Both the position numbers and the translations under genes were made by a program. From assembly GCA_036226585.1 (NCBI GenBank), contig CP108997.1, positions 3,844,001-3,908,000 of the forward strand: a DNA stretch of 64,000 nucleotides, written 5' to 3'. This document shows positions 17,271 through 25,444 of the stretch, in pieces. The DNA comes from Streptomyces sp. NBC_00708 (GTDB taxonomy: Bacteria; Actinomycetota; Actinomycetes; Streptomycetales; Streptomycetaceae). Numbering within the stretch: position 1 is the stretch's first letter; the number at the start of each line of letters is the position of its first letter. A model generated the notes under the pieces. That model saw only the letters and a program-made list of their open reading frames with translations. It was not told the DNA's origin and ran no database searches.

Positions 17271-17824
17271 CGCGGCGGACGTTTGGTTGGGCTGCTGCGC
17301 TGGCGCTCTGTCTATTCCTGTCGGGCTGCGGAGACAGTGACCGAGCTAGCGAGGAGGGCCGTGCTGGAATGGATATGCAGGGCGCTGCAGATCGAGCCGA
17401 CGAGATTTTGGACCAGGTTCTGGGTGAGATTAAGCCGGCGGTCCAATGGGCCCACGGGCCTACCAGTACCGGACGTTGTGATGTGTCGCGGATGCGTGTC
17501 GTTATGACCATCGTTTCCGAGGAGCGTCGGGGCAGCCTGCTGGGAGTGGTCGACCGGTTCTGGCGGAAGAGTGGGTACAGGATCAAGGCAGTCAACAAGG
17601 ACGCTGACCTTCCCGCCATCTATGCCCAAACCAGCGATGGTTTCGGCGTCACGTTAAGCGTCGGAGGGAAGGGACAAGCCTTCTTCGAGGTGGATAGTCC
17701 CTGTGTGGAGGAGTCCGAGGTGGCGGAGTCGGTGACTCCGCCCAATGGGCCCGCCTACCAAGGGGTCTACCCGTTGCCCAGGCCCAACGTCCGCGACCGG
17801 TTCTGGTCTGCCGGGGCGTCCTGA
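17267..17824 (+). CDS. Lipoprotein, last gene of DUF1023 operon
   Basis: A 185-residue lipoprotein with signal MTRRTFGWAAALALCLFL and lipobox LSGC (Cys about residue 21). The mature part has two cysteines (GRCDVSR, DSPCVEE) and a compact mixed fold; no family recognised. GTG at 17267 is certain: GGAGGA lies 6 nt upstream and GTGA overlaps the hydrolase stop. Base composition is as low in GC as the 3' half of the hydrolase gene, suggesting both arrived together. Because lipoproteins often serve as immunity partners of lipase effectors in other systems, an immunity role is an attractive but untested idea. Confidence 0.8.
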   Translation: MTRRTFGWAAALALCLFLSGCGDSDRASEEGRAGMDMQGAADRADEILDQVLGEIKPAVQWAHGPTSTGRCDVSRMRVVMTIVSEERRGSLLGVVDRFWRKSGYRIKAVNKDADLPAIYAQTSDGFGVTLSVGGKGQAFFEVDSPCVEESEVAESVTPPNGPAYQGVYPLPRPNVRDRFWSAGAS

Positions 17825-17917
17825 GCGCCGGAGGTGGGGTGATGTGCGCCCCCCGCTGACTCGTACGCACCGTCGAAAACGCTGCCGAACCCGGGGCCGA
17901 TGGGGGAAGGTTGACGG

Positions 17918-18928
17918 GTGCGCAGATTCTGGTGGGCCGTAGGGGGTGGCGTCGGGGCCGCCGTGTGTTTTGTGGCGTTGCTTGTCGTCGGTACGTACTC
18001 CGCCGCCGCCGGGATCGCCGGTGGTGGTGGCGGGGGGGCCGTGGCCCTGGCCAAGGGGGCGGTGCCGGCCAGGTATCAGGGGCTCGTGCAGAAGTGGGGC
18101 AACCTCTGTCCCGCCATCAACCCGGCCCTGCTCGCCGCCCAGCTCTACCAGGAGAGCGGCTGGAACCCGCGCGCCGAGAGCTCCGCCGCCGCGCAGGGCA
18201 TCGCGCAGTTCATCCCCGGGACCTGGGCCGGGCACGGCATCGACGGGGACGGGGACGGGGACCGGGACGTGTGGGATCCCGCCGACGCCATCCCCTCCGC
18301 CGCGTCCTACGACTGCGAGCTCGCCGGGTACGTGAAGAAGGTGCCCGGGGACGCCACGGACAACATGCTCGCCGCCTACAACGCGGGGGCGTACCGGGTG
18401 ATCAGGGCGGGCGGTGTTCCGGACATCTCCGAGACCGAGAACTACGTCAAGATCATCCGGTCGCTGGAGAAGAGTTTCGCCCGGCCCGTCGGGCGGGTGC
18501 AGCCCTCCCAGCAGGCGGCCGGGGCCATCTACTTCGCGCAGAAGAAGCTCGGCACCAAGTACCTGTGGGGCGGCAACGGCACGCCCGAGCAGGGCGGGCG
18601 GTTCGACTGTTCCGGGCTGACGCAGGCCGCGTACCGCTCCGTGGACATCGAGCTGCCCCGTGTGGCGAACGATCAGTACAACGCCGGGCCGCACCCCTCG
18701 CGGGACGAACTGCTCCCCGGCGACCTGGTGTTCTTCTCCGACGATCTGACCAATTCGCGTGCCATTCATCACGTCGGCCTCTATGTCGGGGGCGGGTACA
18801 TGATCAACGCTCCGTACACTGGTGCGGTCATCCGGTTCGACAAGATCGACACGCCCGATTACTTCGGCGCCACTCGTGTGACCAAGGACGGGGCCGCGGC
18901 CCTGCCGACCGCGCGGCCCGCGGCCTGA
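17918..18928 (+). CDS. Bifunctional lytic transglycosylase / NlpC-P60 endopeptidase
   Basis: A 336-residue exported wall hydrolase. One membrane segment or uncleaved signal (residues 7-33) is followed by an SLT lysozyme-like domain (about 60-185): catalytic Glu in AAQLYQESGWNPRAES, then AAAQGIAQFIPGTW and NMLAAYNAGAYRV. An NlpC/P60 domain follows (about 205-325) with catalytic Cys in RFDCSGLTQAAY and His in AIHHVGLYVGGGYMI. This two-domain layout matches CwlT/VirB1-type lysins that open the wall for Gram-positive T4SSs; the T4SS-like operon lies 10 kb away. GTG at 17918 has GGGGGAAGG about 8 nt upstream. It appears monocistronic. Confidence 0.88.
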   Translation: MRRFWWAVGGGVGAAVCFVALLVVGTYSAAAGIAGGGGGGAVALAKGAVPARYQGLVQKWGNLCPAINPALLAAQLYQESGWNPRAESSAAAQGIAQFIPGTWAGHGIDGDGDGDRDVWDPADAIPSAASYDCELAGYVKKVPGDATDNMLAAYNAGAYRVIRAGGVPDISETENYVKIIRSLEKSFARPVGRVQPSQQAAGAIYFAQKKLGTKYLWGGNGTPEQGGRFDCSGLTQAAYRSVDIELPRVANDQYNAGPHPSRDELLPGDLVFFSDDLTNSRAIHHVGLYVGGGYMINAPYTGAVIRFDKIDTPDYFGATRVTKDGAAALPTARPAA

Positions 18929-19168
18929 AAACCGTGTGCCGGTGGCCGGAACTCTCCGTGAAGCCTGGGCCCTGAGCTGCGACGATGTGTCACTCTTCGA
19001 TAACGTCATGGTGATCATTCCGTGGAGAGTGGAACGTACACGCGGCGCCCGGCGTTCTCTGGTGGGCGCGTGAGTGATCGATGGGGACGAACCGAATACG
19101 GGGGTTCGTGAATCGCGGCGCACAGGGACGTGTGCCGCAGCAGCAGACAAGGCAAGGGGCCGCAGCAG
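18929..19168. other. Intergenic region upstream of the PAP2 gene
   Basis: 240 nt with no credible gene. It is somewhat AT-richer around 18980-19020, where GTCACTCTTCGATAACGT is a possible promoter or operator for the PAP2 gene. No hairpin of note. Confidence 0.35.
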
Positions 19169-19900
19169 ATGGCTGGACTCGCACTGGATGGGTCGAACCC
19201 CGACGTCAGCCTGCTCTACGACATCAACGGGCTCGCCAAGTCCGCTCCCACCTGGTTCGACCGGGTGATGGAGTTCGTCGGCGAGTACGGGATCATGCTC
19301 GGCATGGTCCTCGTGGTCCTGTGGTGCTGGTGGAGCGTCCGCCGGCGCGGTACGGCCGAGGAGTCGGTGTCGGCGGTGGCCGGGCTCGTCTGGGCCCCGC
19401 TCGCGGCGGGCGTCGCGTTGCTCATCAACATCCCGATCCGCGGATTCGTGGAGCGGCCGCGGCCGTTCAAGGACCACTCCGGCCTCGACGTCCTGGTCGA
19501 CGGCAAGAACGACTTCTCGTTCGTCAGCGACCACGCCACGATGGCGATGGCGCTCGGCGTCGGCCTCTTCGTGGCCCACCGGAAGTTCGGCATCGCGGCC
19601 ATCGGGCTCGCCCTGCTGGAGGGCTTCTGCCGGGTCTACATGGGGGTCCACTACCCGACCGACGTCATCGGCGGCTTCGCCCTCGGTACGGCCGTCGCGC
19701 TGCTCCTGGCCCCGCTGGCCATGATGATGCTGACGCCCCTGGTGGCGGCGGTCTCGCGGTCGCCCCGGCTCGGCCCGCTCGTCCGTTCGCGCCGGCCCCG
19801 GGCCGCGGCCTCCGGGCGGGACGACGCGCTGGGCATCCCCGAGCCCCGGCCCGGTTCGCACGGCGGCGGCTCCGACGGCGAGAAGGGCCTCGCGGCCTGA
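19169..19900 (+). CDS. PAP2-family membrane phosphatase
   Basis: A 243-residue polytopic membrane protein of the phosphatidic-acid phosphatase type 2 family, which dephosphorylates lipid phosphates (for example undecaprenyl pyrophosphate or phosphatidic acid) at the outer membrane face. The three signature motifs are present: RGFVERPRP (K/R...RP), SFVSDHATMAMA (PSGH-equivalent with catalytic His) and CRVYMGVHYPTDVIGG (SR...H...D). About six hydrophobic segments are visible, and a basic C-terminal tail of about 50 residues is probably cytoplasmic. ATG at 19169 follows AAGGGGCC. It ends in a hairpin (19920-19944) facing the convergent oxidase gene. Confidence 0.87.
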   Translation: MAGLALDGSNPDVSLLYDINGLAKSAPTWFDRVMEFVGEYGIMLGMVLVVLWCWWSVRRRGTAEESVSAVAGLVWAPLAAGVALLINIPIRGFVERPRPFKDHSGLDVLVDGKNDFSFVSDHATMAMALGVGLFVAHRKFGIAAIGLALLEGFCRVYMGVHYPTDVIGGFALGTAVALLLAPLAMMMLTPLVAAVSRSPRLGPLVRSRRPRAAASGRDDALGIPEPRPGSHGGGSDGEKGLAA

Positions 19901-19919
19901 GACCCGGCAGACCTGTGTG

Positions 19920-19944
19920 CCCCGGAAGCCCTCGGCCTCCGGGG
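19920..19944. terminator. Hairpin between convergent genes
   Basis: CCCCGGA (19920-19926) pairs with TCCGGGG (19938-19944), the stem being extended by AGCC/GGCC. It lies 20 nt past the PAP2 stop and can serve that gene; the tandem repeat follows it. Confidence 0.55.
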
Positions 19945-19963
19945 CATCGGCGTTCCCGGGCCT

Positions 19964-20016
19964 GGTCCCGCAAGAGCCCCGGTCCCGCAAGGGGCCCCGG
20001 TCCCGCAAGAGACCCC
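19964..20016. repeat. Three tandem copies of a 17-18 nt repeat
   Basis: Units start at 19964, 19981 and 19999, each beginning GGTCCCGCAAG and ending CCCC. It is confined to the gap between the PAP2 and FAD-oxidase stop codons. Copies differ at two or three positions. No protein coding is evident. Confidence 0.85.
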
Positions 20017-20025
20017 CGCGCCCCC

Positions 20026-21615
20026 TCACACCCCCTGCGGGTACGTGAACAGCCCCTCCGGGTCGTACCGCTTCTTCACCTGGGCCAGGCGCGTCGCCGC
20101 CGAGCCGTAGTACGCCTGGCGCCAGTTGCTCAGGGACGGGTCCGTGTAGTTCTGGTACGCCGCCCCGGAGGCGTACGGGCGCATCGCCGCATGCGTGTCT
20201 TTCAGCCACTTCTGCTGGGCGGTGCCCGGGGTGCCGGGGCGCCAGGCGCCGATGTACTGGGCGAGCATCCGGGAGCGCCGGTGGACGAACGCCGTGGCCC
20301 CGGGATCGACCCGGTTGACCGCCCCGCCCAGCGCGGTCAGCGCGACCGAACCGCCGCCGCCCTGGCCCGGGGAGAGCCGGGTGAACGCCTGGACCGCGGA
20401 GAGCAGGGCCGAGACGCCCGCCGCGGGCAGTGCGCGGTCGTAGAAGTCGGAGGCGGCGGCGTACGTCTCGCGCTGGAGGGTGCCCTGTGAGGAGCGGCCC
20501 GGTGTGGTGCCCGGGAGGTGGCACTGCGCGTCCGTGATGCCCGAGCAGCCCGCGTACACGAGCATCGCCTCGCGGTAGCCGCGGTGGCGCAGCGAGACGG
20601 AGGTGGCGGAGGCGCCGATGCGGTCGGCGAGGCGGTCGACGGCGTTCTGCAGGTCCCCGTACGTGCCGAGGCTGAACGCCGAGACGGAGACCGTCGGGTT
20701 GCTGCCGCCGGGCCCGGCCGCGAGGTGCGCGGCGGACCAGATCTCGTCGGGCTGGTCCGGGCCCCACTGCTGCCAGGCGGTGATGACGTCGCGGGCGCGC
20801 GACCACGGCCAGGACATGTACGCGGTGACGGTCCGCGGGGCGGTGTGCGTACGGAAGCGGAGCTTGGTGACGACGCCGAAGTTGCCGTTGCCCGCGCCGC
20901 GCAGGGCCCAGAAGAGGTCGGGGTTGTGTTTCGCGTCGGCGGTCACCGTGCGGCCGTCGGCGGTGACGAGGGTGGCGGAGGTGAGGTTGTCGCAGGTCAG
21001 CCCGTAGGCGCGGGTGGCGACGCCATGGCCGCCGCCGAGGGTGAGGCCGGAGATGCCGACCGTGGGGCAGGAGCCGCCGGGGATCGTGACGCCGTGCGCG
21101 GCGAGTCCTTCGTAGACGTCGAGGAGCTTGGCGCCCGCGCCGATCGTGCCGTTGCTCTCGACGCGGGAGAGTGACGAGACGTCAATGACCAGGCGGCCGT
21201 TGCCGCTCGACCAGCCGGCGTACGAGTGGCCGCCGTTGCGGATCGAGACGGGTACGGACGTGCGGCGGGCGAAGGCCAGGCACTCGCGGATGTCGTCCTC
21301 GTGCCGGACGTAGGCGATCCCGGCCGGTTTCTGGCCGTCGAAGCGGGTGTTGTAGAGCTGACGGGCCGTCGGGTACGCGGTGTCGCCGGGGCGGATCAGG
21401 GTGCCGTCGAGGCTCTTGGCCAGGGCGGGCCAGTCCGCCGGGCCGGAGGGTTTGGACTTCGAGGGGGCCGGCGACGACGCGGACCTGGTGCGGGCCGGGG
21501 TGTCGCCGGGCGCCGGGTCCGTCGTGTCGGCGCCCTCGCAGGCGGTCGTGGTGGCACCGGTGAGGACGGCGGCGGCGCCCGCCGCGAGGAGGGTGCGCCG
21601 GTTCGGCGGGGTCAT
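20026..21615 (-). CDS. Secreted BBE-type FAD-linked oxidase
   Basis: A 529-residue flavoprotein of the berberine-bridge/glucooligosaccharide-oxidase family. The N-terminus MTPPNRRTLLAAGAAAVLTG is Tat-like and ends in a possible lipobox (TTAC), followed by a Ser/Pro/Thr linker. The FAD domain shows RNGGHSYAGWSSGNGRLVID, whose His is the usual 8-alpha FAD link, and GGSCPTVGISG, whose Cys matches the second (6-S-cysteinyl) link, so FAD is probably bicovalently attached. YGSAATRLAQVKKRYDPEGL near the C-terminus is the BBE signature. It would oxidise an alcohol or sugar outside the cell with release of peroxide. ATG at 21615 chosen for the signal; the frame extends upstream without protein character. 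Confidence 0.87.
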   Translation of the reverse strand: MTPPNRRTLLAAGAAAVLTGATTTACEGADTTDPAPGDTPARTRSASSPAPSKSKPSGPADWPALAKSLDGTLIRPGDTAYPTARQLYNTRFDGQKPAGIAYVRHEDDIRECLAFARRTSVPVSIRNGGHSYAGWSSGNGRLVIDVSSLSRVESNGTIGAGAKLLDVYEGLAAHGVTIPGGSCPTVGISGLTLGGGHGVATRAYGLTCDNLTSATLVTADGRTVTADAKHNPDLFWALRGAGNGNFGVVTKLRFRTHTAPRTVTAYMSWPWSRARDVITAWQQWGPDQPDEIWSAAHLAAGPGGSNPTVSVSAFSLGTYGDLQNAVDRLADRIGASATSVSLRHRGYREAMLVYAGCSGITDAQCHLPGTTPGRSSQGTLQRETYAAASDFYDRALPAAGVSALLSAVQAFTRLSPGQGGGGSVALTALGGAVNRVDPGATAFVHRRSRMLAQYIGAWRPGTPGTAQQKWLKDTHAAMRPYASGAAYQNYTDPSLSNWRQAYYGSAATRLAQVKKRYDPEGLFTYPQGV

Positions 21616-21661
21616 CGGACCTCCGGGGTGGGGGAGAGAGGGGGGAGGGGAGGGCCGGTGC

Positions 21662-21835
21662 TCAGGCCGTGGTGCGGTGTTCCTCGGCGTCCGCGCGGGC
21701 CCGGTCGCGGGACCGGCGGGCGGGACCGGACCAGCCGCAGGCGCAGCGGGCGGTGCAGAACGAGCCGCGTTCGACGGTGGTGGGTTCATGGGCGGGCCGG
21801 GCCGGCGGGACCTCGGCGGCGTGTTGGTCGTACAC
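21662..21835 (-). CDS. Small Cys-rich conserved protein
   Basis: A 57-residue frame beginning GTG TAC GAC CAA (VYDQHAAEVPPARP) with the compact motif CTARCACGW in its middle and a basic/acidic helical tail (RRSRDRARADAEEH). I have the impression that similar short proteins are present in other Streptomyces; CxxxCxCGW could bind zinc. It reads on the minus strand ahead of the FAD-oxidase gene, 46 nt away. No good ribosome site is visible before 21835; an upstream start cannot be excluded. Confidence 0.5.
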   Translation of the reverse strand: MYDQHAAEVPPARPAHEPTTVERGSFCTARCACGWSGPARRSRDRARADAEEHRTTA

Positions 21836-22015
21836 GCGACCACGGTACTGGCCGGGGCGGCCCGGCTGGGAGGGGTCGTCCGGCGGACCGCGGCTCACCG
21901 CCGTCCCCCGCGCGGCGCCAATCGGGGCGCAGGACGTTACAGGCGACAGGGGCCGTCGTTATGCGAGGCGGGTGGGGCCTCGGGCAAGCGGTACGTCGTT
22001 GGGGGATGGCAGGCG

Positions 22016-22876
22016 ATGGTGGTGCAGCAGCACAGGGCCGGAGGCGGGGCGCGCGCTGTGCGTGCGCTCGCCGTGATGGGTGTGATGGCGACGGCCGCCG
22101 GGTGCGCCGGGGGCGGTGGCGTCGACCGGGCGGCCGCCGCCGCGGACGCCCGGGACGGGGCCGTCGAGGTGGTGCGGCGGGCGGCGGCGGTGCTCGCCGG
22201 TGAGGGTGTCGCGAGCGCCGAGGTGAGCACGTCGATGGAGACGGCGGCCGGCGGCACCCGGGTCACGATCAGGGGCACGGGGGCGTACGACTTCCGGGCC
22301 GGGTCCGGCCGGCTGAGGGTCGTGCTGCCGCCGGACGCGGCGGGCGAGGAGGAGCACCGGCCGATCACGGAGCTGCTGGCCCCGGGCGCGCTGTACATGA
22401 TGAACCGGGGCGCCGGGGTGCCCGCGGACAAGTGGGTGCGGATCGACACGACGGCGCTGGAGGACGGCAATCTGGTCACCGGCGGGGTGACCGACCCGAT
22501 GGCCGCCGCCGAACTGCTGCGCGGCGCGGGGGCCGTGACGTACGTGGGCGAGACGGATGTGGCCGGGGTGGCCGTGCGGCACTACCGGGGCACCGCGGAC
22601 ATCGGGCGGGCGGCGCGGCGGGCGGCGCCCGGTGCGCGGGCGTCGCTGGCGGCGGCGGCGAAAGGGTTCCGCACGCGGACCGTGCCCTTCGACGCGTATC
22701 TGGACGAGCAGGGCCGGCTGCGCAAGGTGCGCCACCGGTTCAGCTTCGCCAACGAGGGCCCGGCGGCGGAGGTCGTCTCGACGACGCTCCTGTACGGGTT
22801 CGGCGTGCCGGTCACCGTACGGCTGCCGGACGAGCGGGACATCTACACCGGTGAGATCGAGCAGGGGCGGGCGTGA
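22016..22876 (+). CDS. LppX/LprG-like lipoprotein (probable)
   Basis: A 286-residue lipoprotein with signal ARAVRALAVMGVMATA and lipobox TAAGC (Cys about residue 30). The mature protein contains FDAYLDEQGRLRKVRHRFSF near residue 225 and YVGETDVAGVAVRHYRGTAD near 180; this pattern (a stretch about delta ... V.GV.t.hY.g, then ...D..G.irk...) is that of actinobacterial LppX/LprAFG-type lipoproteins, which bind lipids between membrane and wall. ATG at 22016 is preceded by GGCAGG. Function as lipid carrier is inferred from family resemblance only. Confidence 0.75.
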   Translation: MVVQQHRAGGGARAVRALAVMGVMATAAGCAGGGGVDRAAAAADARDGAVEVVRRAAAVLAGEGVASAEVSTSMETAAGGTRVTIRGTGAYDFRAGSGRLRVVLPPDAAGEEEHRPITELLAPGALYMMNRGAGVPADKWVRIDTTALEDGNLVTGGVTDPMAAAELLRGAGAVTYVGETDVAGVAVRHYRGTADIGRAARRAAPGARASLAAAAKGFRTRTVPFDAYLDEQGRLRKVRHRFSFANEGPAAEVVSTTLLYGFGVPVTVRLPDERDIYTGEIEQGRA

Positions 22877-23007
22877 GATGAATCGCACGGGCCCCGCGTC
22901 TCCTAGGACACGCTCTAGCCCTCCGGTGGCGGCGAAATGGTCCGTCCGTGCCATGCGCGGCACGTATCGGGCTCTCTACCCTGGAAAGCCGGTGACGGCA
23001 GTGAGAG

Positions 23008-23211
23008 GTGAGTGACGTGGTGACGCTCGGCGCCCCGACCGTATCGGACCATGTGGCGCTCGCCGAGATCGAGCTGTGCGGGGAACTGATGATCGCGGCG
23101 TCGGCGGCGATCGGGGAACGGCTCAGCGCGGACCGTATCGACGAGGTGCTCGACGTGAAGGCGGGCACCGACCGCACCACCGTCCCCCGGCAGGGGCACC
23201 GCCAGGGCTGA
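23008..23211 (+). CDS. Small conserved hypothetical protein
   Basis: A 67-residue acidic protein (MSDVVTLGAPTVSDH, then ALAEIELCGELMIAASAA and RLSADRIDEVLDV). No family function known to me; no membrane segment. The start may be GTG at 23008 or GTG at 23017, the latter having GAGAGG 8 nt upstream. A promoter-like TACCCT lies about 30 nt ahead. It stops 13 nt from the convergent csoR stop. Confidence 0.68.
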   Translation: MSDVVTLGAPTVSDHVALAEIELCGELMIAASAAIGERLSADRIDEVLDVKAGTDRTTVPRQGHRQG

Positions 23212-23224
23212 CGGGTGCGGGGGA

Positions 23225-23602
23225 TCAGGTGCGCAGCAGGCGGGCGATGGCCTTGGTGGCCTCCTCGACCTTCGCGTCGATCTCGTCGCCGCCCTTGACG
23301 GCCGCGTCGGCGACGCAGTGGCGCAGGTGCTCCTCCAGGAGCTGGAGCGCGAAGGACTGGAGCGCCTTGGTGGACGCCGAGACCTGGGTGAGTATGTCGA
23401 TGCAGTAGACGTCCTCGTCGACCATGCGCTGGAGGCCGCGGATCTGGCCCTCGATGCGGCGCAGGCGTTTGAGGTGCTCGGTCTTCTGGTGGTGGTAGCC
23501 GTGTATTCCGCGGTCGTGGTCGGTCACGACCGCTTCGACGGGGGCCGCGTCGGGCGCCGCTTCCGGTGCGGGCCCGGTCCCCGTGGCCTCGGTGGTCGTC
23601 AT
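23225..23602 (-). CDS. csoR: CsoR-family copper-sensing repressor
   Basis: A 125-residue metalloregulator. The all-helical CsoR domain covers about residues 38-125, after a low-complexity Ala/Pro/Thr N-terminus. The Cu(I) ligand set is complete: Cys67 (VYCIDIL), His92 and Cys96 (EHLRHC), with the canonical spacing of 25 and 4 residues. CsoR dimers or tetramers bind an operator and release it when Cu(I) binds. ATG at 23602 has GGGAGG 5 nt upstream. A perfect operator-like palindrome (23639-23655) lies 37 nt upstream, consistent with autorepression. No CopA or CopZ gene is adjacent, so other targets must lie elsewhere. Confidence 0.9.
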   Translation of the reverse strand: MTTTEATGTGPAPEAAPDAAPVEAVVTDHDRGIHGYHHQKTEHLKRLRRIEGQIRGLQRMVDEDVYCIDILTQVSASTKALQSFALQLLEEHLRHCVADAAVKGGDEIDAKVEEATKAIARLLRT

Positions 23603-23638
23603 TGCTGCCTCCCGTTTTCCCTTTACCCTGCCGTTTGA

Positions 23639-23655
23639 ATACCCCTGGTGGGTAT
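23639..23655 (-). promoter_or_regulatory. CsoR operator
   Basis: ATACCCCTGGTGGGTAT: perfect 6-bp arms ATACCC/GGGTAT around five bases, the G-tract palindrome typical of CsoR operators. It sits in the csoR promoter region, immediately followed by ATCCTAACG on the plus strand. Confidence 0.85.
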
Positions 23656-23802
23656 ATCCTAACGAATTCAGCTGAAACGTGACCGGGGTCCCGTGCTGAT
23701 CACTGTGCCCGATGCGCGACACTGAAGAATGCCGGTTAGCCGTGGCCGGATGATGCGCCTAGCATCAGCCTGACCGAATCCAAAGCACCCCGAGGACCCC
23801 AC

Positions 23803-24423
23803 GTGCGCTTTCGTCTGACCCCCAGGGAGACGAGCTTCTACGACATGTTCTCCGCATCCGCGGACAACATCGTCACGGGCTCGAAACTCCTGATGGAACT
23901 GCTCGGGGCGGATTCTGCCTCCCGAGTCGAGATCGCGGAGCGTATGCGGGCAGCGGAGCACGCGGGGGACGACGCCACCCACGCGATCTTCCACCAGCTG
24001 AACTCCTCCTTCATTACGCCGTTCGACCGCGAGGACATTTACAACCTCGCGTCGTCGCTCGACGACATCATGGACTTCATGGAGGAGGCCGTCGACCTGG
24101 TCGTGCTGTACCAGATCGACCAGCTTCCCAAGGGTGTGGAGCAGCAGGTCGAGGTGCTGGCGCGGGCGGCCGAGCTGACCGCCGAGGCCATGCCGGGTCT
24201 GCGCACCATGGACAACCTCACCGAGTACTGGATCGAGGTCAACCGTCTGGAGAACCAGGCCGACCAGATCCACCGCAAGCTGCTCGCCCACCTCTTCAAT
24301 GGCAAGTACGACGCCATAGAGGTGCTGAAGCTGAAGCAGATCGTGGACGTGCTGGAAGAGGCTGCCGACGCGTTCGAGCACGTCGCGAACACGGTGGAGA
24401 CCATCGCGGTCAAGGAGTCCTGA
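23803..24423 (+). CDS. DUF47 / PhoU-like protein
   Basis: A 206-residue all-helical protein of the DUF47 (PhoU-like) family, with the metal-binding style repeats EHAGDDATHAIFHQLN and ENQADQIHRKLLAHLF and the segment FITPFDREDIYNLASSLDDI. These proteins partner Pit-type phosphate transporters, probably gating them or signalling phosphate state. GTG at 23803, preceded by CGAGGA. The Pit gene starts 5 nt after its stop, so they are one operon. Confidence 0.9.
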   Translation: MRFRLTPRETSFYDMFSASADNIVTGSKLLMELLGADSASRVEIAERMRAAEHAGDDATHAIFHQLNSSFITPFDREDIYNLASSLDDIMDFMEEAVDLVVLYQIDQLPKGVEQQVEVLARAAELTAEAMPGLRTMDNLTEYWIEVNRLENQADQIHRKLLAHLFNGKYDAIEVLKLKQIVDVLEEAADAFEHVANTVETIAVKES

Positions 24424-24428
24424 ACCAC

Positions 24429-25427
24429 GTGGACACCTTTGTACTGATCGTGACCATCGGCGTCGCGCTCGGCTTCACGTACACCAACGGCTTCCACGAC
24501 TCGGCGAACGCCATCGCCACGTCGGTCTCCACCCGGGCGCTGACCCCGCGTGCGGCGCTGGCGATGGCGGCGGTGATGAACCTCGCGGGCGCGTTCCTCG
24601 GCAGCGGGGTCGCCAAGACCGTCAGTGAGGGCCTGATCGCGACGCCCGAGGGCAACAAGGGGATGGGCATCCTCTTCGCGGCGCTGGTCGGGGCGGTCAT
24701 CTGGAACCTTGTCACCTGGTACTTCGGCCTGCCCTCGTCGTCCTCGCACGCGCTGTTCGGCGGCATGGTCGGCGCGGCGCTGGCCGGCGGGACGATGGTG
24801 CACTGGGACGGGGTGCTCGACAAGATCGTCATCCCGATGTTCCTGTCGCCGGTGATCGGCCTGGTGGTCGGTTATCTGGTGATGGTCGCCATCATGTGGA
24901 TGTTCCGGAAGGCCAACCCGCACAAGGCCAAGCGCGGTTTCCGCATCGCGCAGACGGTCTCGGCCGCGGGCATGGCGCTCGGTCACGGCCTCCAGGACGC
25001 GCAGAAGACGATGGGCATCGTGGTGATGGCGCTGGTCATCGCCGACGTGGAGTCCCCGAGCGACCCGATCCCGGTCTGGGTGAAGCTCGTCTGCGCGCTG
25101 ATGCTGTCGCTCGGCACGTACGCGGGCGGCTGGCGCATCATGCGTACGCTCGGCCGGAAGATCATCGAGCTGGACCCGCCGCAGGGCTTCGCCGCGGAGA
25201 CCACGGGCGCCTCGATCATGTTCGGCTCGGCCTTCCTCTTCCACGCGCCGATCTCGACCACGCATGTGATCACCTCGGCGATCATGGGTGTGGGCGCCAC
25301 GAAGCGGGTGAACGCGGTGCGCTGGGGTGTCGCGAAGAACATCATTCTCGGCTGGTTCATCACGATGCCGGCGGCGGCGCTGGTCGCCGCCGGGAGCTAC
25401 GGGGTTGTCTACCTGCTGTTCGGCTGA
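24429..25427 (+). CDS. pit: Pit-type low-affinity inorganic phosphate transporter
   Basis: A 332-residue membrane protein with about nine to ten hydrophobic segments. The PHO4/Pit signatures are at both ends of the fold: [20 protein letters not shown] near residue 17-36 and its counterpart [18 protein letters not shown] near 275-292; an internal [20 protein letters not shown] also fits. It should co-transport phosphate (or metal-phosphate) with protons. GTG at 24429, five bases after the PhoU-like gene. A long bidirectional terminator follows (25445-25484), separating it from the convergent pst operon. Confidence 0.93.
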   Translation: MDTFVLIVTIGVALGFTYTNGFHDSANAIATSVSTRALTPRAALAMAAVMNLAGAFLGSGVAKTVSEGLIATPEGNKGMGILFAALVGAVIWNLVTWYFGLPSSSSHALFGGMVGAALAGGTMVHWDGVLDKIVIPMFLSPVIGLVVGYLVMVAIMWMFRKANPHKAKRGFRIAQTVSAAGMALGHGLQDAQKTMGIVVMALVIADVESPSDPIPVWVKLVCALMLSLGTYAGGWRIMRTLGRKIIELDPPQGFAAETTGASIMFGSAFLFHAPISTTHVITSAIMGVGATKRVNAVRWGVAKNIILGWFITMPAAALVAAGSYGVVYLLFG

Positions 25428-25444
25428 CGCCGGCCGCTGTACGT

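Noticed and set aside
19964..20016. CRISPR array
   Set aside because: Units are contiguous without spacers and there are no cas genes.
17654..20806. Open frame of 1050 codons on the minus strand across the wall-hydrolase and PAP2 genes
   Set aside because: Arg/Gly/Pro-rich translation with no domain; it is the antisense of two clear plus-strand genes, a usual result of very high GC.
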